Shown in pieces: positions 9,413 to 15,062 of a DNA stretch of 16,532 nucleotides. The DNA lies in the NCBI GenBank assembly GCA_041487355.1, contig JBGPND010000104.1, forward strand, positions 1-16,532, written 5' to 3'. The notes under the pieces were generated by a model, which searched no databases, had not been told where the DNA came from, and was given only the letters and a program-made list of their open reading frames with translations. The stretch is from JAMXLO01 sp041487355 (GTDB lineage Bacteria > Pseudomonadota > Alphaproteobacteria > Acetobacterales > Acetobacteraceae). Numbering within the stretch: the first letter of the stretch is position 1; each line of letters begins with the position of its first letter. The position numbers were made by a program, and so were the translations under genes.

Positions 9413-10966
9413 TCAGCGACCAGGCTGGTCCCTGGCATAGTCCCCGAGGCCGACCCATTTGTCCTTCACCGCGCTGTAGTACGCGGTCTCATCGTACAGC
9501 GGCACCGGCAGGTGCAGATCACGCGCGGTCAGTCGGCCGATCGCCGCGGCAACCTGATAGGACGCGGTGACGAGCTGCGTCAGGTTCTGCACCAGCGTGA
9601 CCCGTGAATTCAGCAAGGACTGCTGCGCATTCAGCACGTCGAGCGTGGTGCGGCTGCCGACGATTGCCTCGCGCTCCACGCCCTCCAATGCGATCTCGTT
9701 GGCACGAATCTGCTGCCGTGTGCTGGCGGCGGCGGACTTCGCCGCGGCCAGCGTCTCCCAGGCCTGCACCGCGTTCTGCACGGCGGTGCGGCGTGCGTCG
9801 TCCACCAACCTGCTGGTCTGCTGCGACGACTGCTTCGCCTGGCGGACCGCGGAATACTCCGCGCCACCCTGATAGACCGGCACCGAGACGCTCACCACCG
9901 CCTGGTAGCCATTGTTCTGGGCGCTTCGCGCCCCGGCGTTGTTCTGCTGGAACACCTGGCCCTGCAGGCTGACCTGCGGCATGAGTTGGGCGAATGCGAC
10001 GTCCACCGCGTCCTTCGCGGCGGCATCGTTGAACAGAGCGGTGACCACCGTCGGATTGTTGTTCGCCGCCGTCGCGGTCGCTTCCTGCTCGCTCTTCACC
10101 GGCAGGGCGAGCGGCTGCGGCTCGACCAGGTCGCCAGGGGGGTAGAAGCCGACCACCTGCTGGAACGTGCCGCGCGCGGTCTGCAGGGTGCCTTCGGCGG
10201 TCTGCCGCTGCGCCGTTGCGCCCGCGAGAGCCGCCTCGGCCTGTGCCACGTCGGTGCGGGTGATCTCACCCACCCGGAACCGGTCGTTGGTCGCCTGGAG
10301 CTGCTTGGCCAGCACCTGTTCGTTGTTGACGTTCAGCGCCAGGAGCTGCTGCGCCTGGATGACGTTGACATAAGCGCTGACCGTGTTGGAGAAGCTGGTC
10401 TGTTCCTGGCCGATCAGGGTGGCACGCTCGGCCATCACCTGGTTCTTGGCGCGGTTGACGCTCGCCTGCGCCTTGCCGCCGGTGTACAGCGGCTGCGTCA
10501 ATGTCGCCTGGGCGGTGCCGATGAGCCGGTCGGTCTGCACGTTGAGCCAAGCGCCACCACCAGCCCGAGTGAATGCGCGGCCCATGCCATCGCCGTAGCC
10601 GGCAGTCCCCGCCATCACGACCGTCGGGCGCCAGCCGGCCAGCGCCTGCGGCACGTTCTCGTCGGTCGCCCGCAGCTTAGCGCGTTCGGCCTGCAGCGCA
10701 GGCTGGTTGGCATAGGTCGCCGCCAGCGCCTCGGCCAGCGTGTGCGGCACGCCGATCTGCGACGTGGCCGGCGCCGTGTTCGCGCCCGGCAGTGGCTGCG
10801 CCGGCGTCGCCTGCGCCACCGTCACGCGCTTGGCTTGCGCCGCCCTGGCTGGCGGCTGCGACGATGAAGCGGCGGTGGCGGACCTGGAGTTGGGCGCCTG
10901 GGCGAACGCAGGAGCCGCCGCCAGGGCAACGCCGAGACCGATGAGCAAACCGTGCCGCGAAACCAT
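9413..10966 (-). CDS. tolC: TolC-family outer membrane efflux protein
   Basis: A 517-residue outer-membrane channel subunit for type I secretion and multidrug efflux, expected to trimerise and span the outer membrane and periplasm. A signal peptide is clear: MVSRHGLLIGLGVALAAAPAFAQ, with AFA before the cut at about residue 22. A Ser/Ala/Pro-rich stretch follows (about 25-70). Then come two OEP repeats (about 75-275 and 300-490) with the typical long Gln/Ala/Asn-rich helices, for example QPLYTGGKAQASVNRAKNQV in the first repeat and VPVYQGGAEYSAVRQAKQ at the matching place in the second. The start at 10966 has GGGGAG about 7 nt upstream; an in-frame GTG at 11002 adds 12 residues before the signal peptide and is less likely. 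It lies 56 bp after the methyltransferase gene and 37 bp before popZ, so cotranscription is likely. No adaptor or pump genes are nearby, as usual for this tolC locus. Confidence 0.93.
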   Translation of the reverse strand: MVSRHGLLIGLGVALAAAPAFAQAPNSRSATAASSSQPPARAAQAKRVTVAQATPAQPLPGANTAPATSQIGVPHTLAEALAATYANQPALQAERAKLRATDENVPQALAGWRPTVVMAGTAGYGDGMGRAFTRAGGGAWLNVQTDRLIGTAQATLTQPLYTGGKAQASVNRAKNQVMAERATLIGQEQTSFSNTVSAYVNVIQAQQLLALNVNNEQVLAKQLQATNDRFRVGEITRTDVAQAEAALAGATAQRQTAEGTLQTARGTFQQVVGFYPPGDLVEPQPLALPVKSEQEATATAANNNPTVVTALFNDAAAKDAVDVAFAQLMPQVSLQGQVFQQNNAGARSAQNNGYQAVVSVSVPVYQGGAEYSAVRQAKQSSQQTSRLVDDARRTAVQNAVQAWETLAAAKSAAASTRQQIRANEIALEGVEREAIVGSRTTLDVLNAQQSLLNSRVTLVQNLTQLVTASYQVAAAIGRLTARDLHLPVPLYDETAYYSAVKDKWVGLGDYARDQPGR

Positions 10967-11022
10967 GCCCGCTCCCCGTTCGATCAGCCGCTGGTGTGCC
11001 ACAGCGGCCGGCCAAACGCCAA

Positions 11023-11691
11023 TCAGAACACGAAGCCGGGCGACGATGCCAGGCTGGGGATCGGCGGTGTGGCGCAGTCGAACATCGGCTGAATACGCAA
11101 GCCGGCCGCGGTGGCCTCGGCCAGCACCGCCTGGCCACCGGTGCCACTGCCCATGCAGACGGTCACCAGCCTGCCCGCGTCCTTGCGAAGCTGCTCGCCG
11201 ATCGCCGGCGGGATGTCCCGCACCGCGCCCTCGATCAGGATCACGTCGTATGACGCGCCGGCCGGCCAGCCTGCCGCGAGGGGCCCGGCAACCAGGCTCA
11301 CGCCGGGCGCGAATTCGGCGAGCGCCGAACGGGCCAGCGCCAGCAGCGTCGCGTCATCCTCCAATGCCGTCACCCTGGCGCCGCAGGACGCGAGCAGCGC
11401 CGAACCATAGCCGGGGCCCGCGGCGACCACGAGCACCCGCTCGCCCTCGGCAACCGCGGTGAGCTGCACCAGGCGGGCGATGACCATCGGTTCCAGCAGG
11501 ACCCTGCCGCCGCCGAGCGGGACGTCCTCGTCGGCGTAGGCGAGCGCCGCCAGGCTGGGCGGCAGGAAGCGCTCGCGCGGCAACCGGCGCATCGCGGCGA
11601 TGATCCGCGGATCGGTGACCTTGTTCGGGCGGACCTGGCTGTCCACCATGCGGTTGCGGGCTTCGGTGAACGCCAGGGCGGCACTGTCCAT
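11023..11691 (-). CDS. Protein-L-isoaspartate O-methyltransferase-like protein
   Basis: A 222-residue SAM-dependent methyltransferase of the PCMT-like family found upstream of tolC in Alphaproteobacteria. The N-terminal segment (SQVRPNKVTDPRIIAAM, 18-34; RERFLP, 39-44; YADEDVPLGGG, 52-62) matches that family. The SAM-binding strand and loop are VLVVAAGPGYGSALLA (86-101), with the acidic residue after motif I at Glu111 and a later strand YDVILIEGAV (149-158). True PIMT enzymes have a TISQP motif holding the catalytic Ser after the GxGxT-like loop; here the matching stretch is RVLLEPMV (63-70), with no Ser. Repair of isoaspartyl residues is therefore doubtful, and another substrate or lost activity is possible. 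The start at 11691 is inferred from the family N-terminus; no strong ribosome-binding site is seen. It is the first gene of the tolC row. Confidence 0.85.
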   Translation of the reverse strand: MDSAALAFTEARNRMVDSQVRPNKVTDPRIIAAMRRLPRERFLPPSLAALAYADEDVPLGGGRVLLEPMVIARLVQLTAVAEGERVLVVAAGPGYGSALLASCGARVTALEDDATLLALARSALAEFAPGVSLVAGPLAAGWPAGASYDVILIEGAVRDIPPAIGEQLRKDAGRLVTVCMGSGTGGQAVLAEATAAGLRIQPMFDCATPPIPSLASSPGFVF

Positions 11692-11721
11692 CGCGGGCTC
11701 ATCGTGTTGGGAACGGTGCCG

Positions 11722-11751
11722 CTTATAGCGGCCAGCGGGCCGCGCCGCCAA
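11722..11751 (-). promoter_or_regulatory. Candidate promoter of the pcm-like/tolC/popZ/valS operon
   Basis: On the minus strand, TTGGCG (11751-11746) is followed after 18 nt by TATAAG (11727-11722), with 4/6 and 5/6 consensus matches. The start would be near 11715, about 24 nt before the ATG. The upstream edge touches the palindromic repeat at 11753-11817. Confidence 0.4.
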
Positions 11752-11752
11752 G

Positions 11753-11817
11753 CCACGACCCCCGGATCAAGTCCGGGGGCAGGCTCCGGACTGGATCCGG
11801 GGCTTGACCCGGCGTGG
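11753..11817. repeat. 65-bp palindromic repeat between divergent promoters
   Basis: The ends are CCACG (11753-11757) and CGTGG (11813-11817). Inside are two hairpins. The first is a perfect 8-bp stem CCCCCGGA / TCCGGGGG with a 5-nt loop (11759-11779); the second is CCGGA / TCCGG with a 5-nt loop (11786-11800). The first hairpin nearly matches the palindrome inside popZ (9324-9344). The element lies between the leftward operon and the rightward tRNA-Cys gene. Confidence 0.75.
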
Positions 11818-11835
11818 GGGCTCACCCGATATACC
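11804..11835 (+). promoter_or_regulatory. Possible tRNA-Cys promoter
   Basis: TTGACC (11804-11809) and TATACC (11830-11835) lie upstream of the tRNA, which starts at 11854. The 20-nt spacer is longer than ideal; reading the second box as GATATA gives 18 nt. The TTGACC lies within the palindromic repeat at 11753-11817. Weak, by-eye evidence. Confidence 0.25.
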
Positions 11836-11853
11836 GCCGCCTTCCACCAAGCC

Positions 11854-11927
11854 GGTCCGGTGGCAGAGTGGTGATGCAGCGGACTGCAAATCCGTGTATG
11901 CCGGTTCGATTCCGGCCCGGACCTCCA
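11854..11927 (+). tRNA. tRNA-Cys (anticodon GCA)
   Basis: A complete 74-nt cloverleaf. The acceptor stem is GGTCCGG / CCGGACC, the D-arm starts at GGCAGAGTGG, and the anticodon stem is GCGGA / TCCGT with a 7-nt loop CTGCAAA holding GCA at 11886-11888. The T-arm is GCCGG-TTCGATT-CCGGC. The discriminator base is T, as expected for tRNA-Cys, and CCA is encoded at 11925-11927. It is divergent from the tolC operon. No integrated element follows that I can recognise, and I see no duplicated 3' end of the tRNA within the window. Confidence 0.97.
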
Positions 11928-12098
11928 TGCCCGATCACGGACGCGAAGGGGGAGTGATCAAACGGGCCGTCCGACGCGTCCGCTCCGGAGGCGCAACCCC
12001 TGGTGCCGCACAATTCGTGGCCGCGTTTCGGCAGGACCTCAGGGCGCGGTTCCGAGGTTTCCCCCGTTGAAGCACGTTCAGCATAAACGGAATCTCGC

Positions 12099-12256
12099 CG
12101 GAATGATGGGTATCGCTGCGCTCAACCCATCGTACGCCGCAGCAACGTGTAGGATGGGTTGAGCGCAGCGATACCCATCACGACTGGCGACCCGCTACGG
12201 ATCGCGGCGTGGCGGCGTAGGCGGATGGGTTGAGCGCAGCAATACCCATCATTCCG
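12099..12256. repeat. Cluster of three 27-bp palindromic repeat units in inverted arrangement
   Basis: Unit A (12105-12131, minus orientation), unit B (12153-12179, plus) and unit C (12224-12250, plus). A and B are exact reverse complements; C differs by one base. Each unit has GATGGGT / ACCCATC arms and the loop core TGAGCGCAGCG. The A-C match extends to 33 bp (12099-12131 with 12224-12256, one mismatch), so the cluster can fold as A-B or as A-C. Spacing is uneven and orientation mixed, unlike a CRISPR. Confidence 0.9.
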
Positions 12257-12283
12257 CCTGCGACGAACGGGGATGCAGGTGAA

Positions 12284-12321
12284 GCTGGTCGGTGGTCAGC
12301 ATCGGCTGACCACCGACCAGC
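12284..12321. terminator. Perfect 17-bp hairpin next to the glycosyltransferase stop codon
   Basis: Seventeen paired bases (starting GCTGGTCGGTGG) around the 4-nt loop ATCG. It begins 5 nt beyond the minus-strand stop codon at 12327-12329. It would form a very stable stem in the glycosyltransferase mRNA 3' end. No T-tract follows on the minus strand, so it may act as an mRNA-protecting stem or a factor-aided terminator and not as a classical intrinsic one. Confidence 0.55.
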
Positions 12322-12326
12322 GACGC

Positions 12327-13379
12327 TCAGGTGACCACGCGCAGCGTGGGCCGCGCCTTCACGGCCAGCCGGTGATACAGCGCCAGATAGTCCTCGGCCA
12401 TGCGCCGCGCGGTGAAGCGGCGCTCGAAGCGCTGGCGGATGGCGGAGCGCGACAGACGCCCAAGCTTGCCGACGGCCGCGACCGCCTGCGCCTCATCCTC
12501 GACAATGAATCCGGTCACGCCATGCTCGATGATCTCCGGCACCGATCCCCGGTTGAACGCAATGACCGGCGTGCCGCAGGCCATCGCCTCGATCATCACC
12601 AGGCCGAACGGTTCCGGCCAGTCGATCGGCACCAGCAGCCCGATGGCGCCGCCGAGGAATTCCGGCTTCTCGGCATCGTTGATCTCGCCGATCAGCTCGA
12701 CGCTGGTTCCATCGATCATCGGCCGGATCGTGTCGCGGAAATAGGCTTCGTCGACCCGGTCCACCTTGGCGGCGATCTTCAATGGAATGCCGGCCCGACA
12801 AGCGATACGGATCGCACGGTCCGGCCGTTTCTCCGGGGAGATCCGTCCGAGGAACGCCAGGTATCGCGGTGCAACCGGCCGCGGTGTCAGCAGGTTCACC
12901 GGCAGACCGTGATGCACCGTTGCGACGAAATTCGCCCGCGGCTGGGGAAGGCGCTGTGCATCGGAGATCGACACCAGCGGCACATTGGGAAAGCAATCGA
13001 AGACCGGCACCAGCTCGGGCAGATCGAGCCGCCCGTGCAGCGTCGTCAGAAACGGCGTCGGCTGGCGCCCGAACAGCGAGAATGTCCAGTAGTCGAGATG
13101 GAAGTGGAGCACGTCGAACTCCGCGGCGCGACGGTAGACCTGCTCGATCATCAGCACGTGGGGCGCCATGGCGTCGCGGATCGAGGGATCGAATCGCAAG
13201 GCGCACGGCCACGCCGCCACCAGATCGGCACTGGTCGCAGAATCGCCGCTGGCGAACAGGGTCACGTCGTGACCCATGGCCACGAGCTCCTCGGTGAGAA
13301 ACGAGACGACCCGTTCGGTCCCGCCATACAGGCGCGGTGGCACCGACTCTGTCAGCGGCGCGATCTGGGCAACTCGCAT
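12327..13379 (-). CDS. Glycosyltransferase family 4 protein
   Basis: A 350-residue GT-B-fold retaining glycosyltransferase. The N-terminal Rossmann domain starts MRVAQIAPLTESVPPRLYGGTERVV; its glycine-containing loop YGGTE (18-22) is the GT4 acceptor/phosphate-binding loop. VLHFHLDYW (90-98) and TVHHGLP (154-160) follow. The C-terminal domain has LAFLGRISPEKRPD (174-187), in which R and K would bind the nucleotide-sugar phosphates. The E-x7-E motif is EPFGLVMIE with Glu256 and Glu264, then CGTPVIAFNRGSVPEII. GGAGG lies about 11 nt before the ATG at 13379, and a TATGAT at 13431-13426 on the minus strand could be a -10 box. It is divergent from otsA across 276 bp. The donor and acceptor are unknown; pairing with OtsA suggests a stress- or glycan-related role, by context only. 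Confidence 0.9.
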   Translation of the reverse strand: MRVAQIAPLTESVPPRLYGGTERVVSFLTEELVAMGHDVTLFASGDSATSADLVAAWPCALRFDPSIRDAMAPHVLMIEQVYRRAAEFDVLHFHLDYWTFSLFGRQPTPFLTTLHGRLDLPELVPVFDCFPNVPLVSISDAQRLPQPRANFVATVHHGLPVNLLTPRPVAPRYLAFLGRISPEKRPDRAIRIACRAGIPLKIAAKVDRVDEAYFRDTIRPMIDGTSVELIGEINDAEKPEFLGGAIGLLVPIDWPEPFGLVMIEAMACGTPVIAFNRGSVPEIIEHGVTGFIVEDEAQAVAAVGKLGRLSRSAIRQRFERRFTARRMAEDYLALYHRLAVKARPTLRVVT

Positions 13380-13655
13380 GTTCGTGAAAACCTCCAGCCT
13401 GCAAAATCCCGTGGGCTATCAATCAATCATACAGGCGGAATCGGGTTTTTTTTGCGGCGGGACTCGCCGCAATCCGCTTGATATCGGGCTCAACGGGACC
13501 ACATCACAGCGAAGTTATGGGGCGGCTGCAATCTACGCGGTATCGTTGCGCGTTGATGATATGTGGTGTCTTTCACCCGGCTCGGTTCCGAGCGCGGGAT
13601 CCATCATTGTCGTTTGCGTGCAGCCGTGCATGCGCCCGCAAGTGGAGGAGGGAAT
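13380..13655. other. 276-bp divergent regulatory region between GT4 and otsA genes
   Basis: The region is richer in A/T than its surroundings. It holds a run of eight T (13446-13453) directly beside an 8-bp stem TTGCGGCG / CGCCGCAA (13452-13472, 5-nt loop), and the direct repeat ATCAATCAATCAT (about 13418-13430). The T-run lies on the wrong side of the stem for a plus-strand terminator. I find no convincing otsA promoter. Both genes' ribosome-binding sites lie at its edges. Confidence 0.45.
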
Positions 13656-15062
13656 GTGGCGCGGCTCGTGATGGTGTCCAACCGAGTGCCCTTGCCTTCC
13701 GAGCGGGGGCCACAAGCCGGTGGCTTGGCGGTCGCGCTGGCCGACGCATTGCGTCCGGGCACACTCTGGTTCGGTTGGAGCGGCAGGCGCTCAGGCTTGA
13801 CGACCGTTGAGCCTCGCCTGCAGCGGGCCGACGGCATCACATACGCGACGATCGATTTCTCCGAGGCTGACTACCGCGCGTTCTATGTCGGCTTTGCCAA
13901 TGGCGCCTTGTGGCCGCTGCTGCATTTCCGCCTCGGTCTGGTGAACTTCAAGCGCGAGGACTACGAAGGCTATCGCAGCGTGAACCGGCGGTTCGCCGAA
14001 TCACTCGCACCGCTCCTGCGCAGCGACGACCTGATCTGGGTGCATGATTACCACCTGTTGCCGCTGGCCGAGGAGTTGCGCCGGATCGGCGTAGGCAATC
14101 GCCTCGGCTTCTTCCTGCACACGCCGTTCGTGCCGCCCGCTTTACTGCATGTGCTGCCACGCGCCGCTGAGTTGCTGCGCGCCATGTGCTGCTTTGACGT
14201 TGTGGGGTTCCACACGCGAAGCTACTGGCAGGCCTTCCTGGACTGCGTGCGCGAAATCCTTGGCATTCCCACCGACAGCGACGGCAGTTTCACCTATGCA
14301 GGCAAGCGGGTCCGGGCAATCGTCGACCCGATCGGCATCGACGCGGACGCCTTTGCCGAGACCGCGGTGCAGGCGGAGCGCAGTGCGGAAACCCAGCGGC
14401 TGCGCGAGAGCCTCGGTGGCCGGGCGTTCGCCATCGGCGTTGACCGGCTCGACTATTCGAAGGGACTGGTCAACCGCTTCGAGGCATTCGGCAAACTGCT
14501 TGCCAAGTACCCCGAGCATCGGCGGCAGGTCAGTTTCCTGCAGGTCGCGCCGCGCTCGCGCGAGGATTCGGGTGCCTACCAGCGACTGCGGCGCGAGCTG
14601 GACCGGCTGGTCGGCGACACCAACGGGCGGTTCTCGGAATTCGACTGGGTGCCGCTGCGCTATATGACACGCGCGGTCCGGCGGCAGACCCTGGCCGGAT
14701 TCTACCGCATCGCCAGGCTGGCGCTGGTGACGCCGCTGCGCGACGGCATGAACCTGGTGGCGAAGGAATTCGTCGCCGCGCAGGACCCGAGGGACCCCGG
14801 CGTGCTGATCCTGTCGCGCTTCGCCGGCGCGGCGGAGGAACTGACCGAAGCGCTCATCGTCAACCCGTTCGACGCGGACGAGATCGCCGATGCGATGCAT
14901 GAGGGATTGTCGATGCCGCTCGGGGAGCGCCTGCACCGATACCGGGCCTTGCGCGAACGCGTGTGGGACACCACGGCCAGCAAATACTGCGCGACGTTCC
15001 TGTCGCATCTGGAGCAGGAACAGGTGCCTGTACCACACGTGAGGCTTCGGGCGGCGTCATAA
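13656..15062 (+). CDS. otsA: Trehalose-6-phosphate synthase (UDP-glucose/GDP-glucose : glucose-6-phosphate glucosyltransferase)
   Basis: A 468-residue GT20 enzyme making trehalose 6-phosphate from a nucleotide-glucose and glucose 6-phosphate in the cytoplasm. Counting the initiator Met, residues known from E. coli OtsA are all present one or two positions on: Arg10 (VSNRV), Trp41 (WFGWSG), Tyr77, Trp86, Asp131 (WVHDYHLLP), Arg264 and Lys269 (GVDRLDYSKGL), Asp363 and Glu371 (PLRDGMNLVAKEF). Length matches E. coli (474). I chose the GTG at 13656 because GGAGG ends 7 nt upstream and ARLVMVSNRV is the usual N-terminus; upstream in-frame codons back to 13563 give unconserved sequence. The partner phosphatase gene otsB is not in the window, at either side of otsA. 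The gene is divergent from a GT4 gene and its last 6 bases overlap the convergent hydantoinase gene. Confidence 0.96.
   Translation: MARLVMVSNRVPLPSERGPQAGGLAVALADALRPGTLWFGWSGRRSGLTTVEPRLQRADGITYATIDFSEADYRAFYVGFANGALWPLLHFRLGLVNFKREDYEGYRSVNRRFAESLAPLLRSDDLIWVHDYHLLPLAEELRRIGVGNRLGFFLHTPFVPPALLHVLPRAAELLRAMCCFDVVGFHTRSYWQAFLDCVREILGIPTDSDGSFTYAGKRVRAIVDPIGIDADAFAETAVQAERSAETQRLRESLGGRAFAIGVDRLDYSKGLVNRFEAFGKLLAKYPEHRRQVSFLQVAPRSREDSGAYQRLRRELDRLVGDTNGRFSEFDWVPLRYMTRAVRRQTLAGFYRIARLALVTPLRDGMNLVAKEFVAAQDPRDPGVLILSRFAGAAEELTEALIVNPFDADEIADAMHEGLSMPLGERLHRYRALRERVWDTTASKYCATFLSHLEQEQVPVPHVRLRAAS

Larger units (their letters stand above)
11928..12326. other. Gene-free stretch after tRNA-Cys, mostly inverted repeats
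   Basis: No credible gene is seen in these 399 bp. The first 140 bp hold small self-complementary segments (GATCAC / GTGATC at 11933-11959 and CGGACGCG / CGCGTCCG at 11938-11982) that may mark the tRNA transcript end, but no T-tract follows. The rest is the repeat cluster 12099-12256 and the hairpin 12284-12321. A 47-codon open frame running to 12070 starts on the tRNA CCA end and has no recognisable protein character. Confidence 0.6.

Noticed and set aside
11928..12070. Possible 47-codon small gene just after tRNA-Cys
   Set aside because: Its ATG uses the tRNA CCA end, there is no ribosome-binding site, and the Arg/Gly-rich product resembles nothing I know, including integrase fragments.
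12105..12250. CRISPR-like array
   Set aside because: Only three units, one inverted, with unequal spacers (21 and 44 bp) and palindromic repeats; no cas genes are nearby.
13441..13472. Intrinsic terminator with eight T and an 8-bp stem
   Set aside because: The T-run comes before the stem on the plus strand, and on the minus strand the stem is followed by A, so neither direction has the stem-then-T order.
12273..13481. 402-codon open frame antisense to the glycosyltransferase gene
   Set aside because: Low-complexity His/Arg/Gln-rich composition and no ribosome-binding site; the opposite strand is a well-conserved GT4 enzyme.
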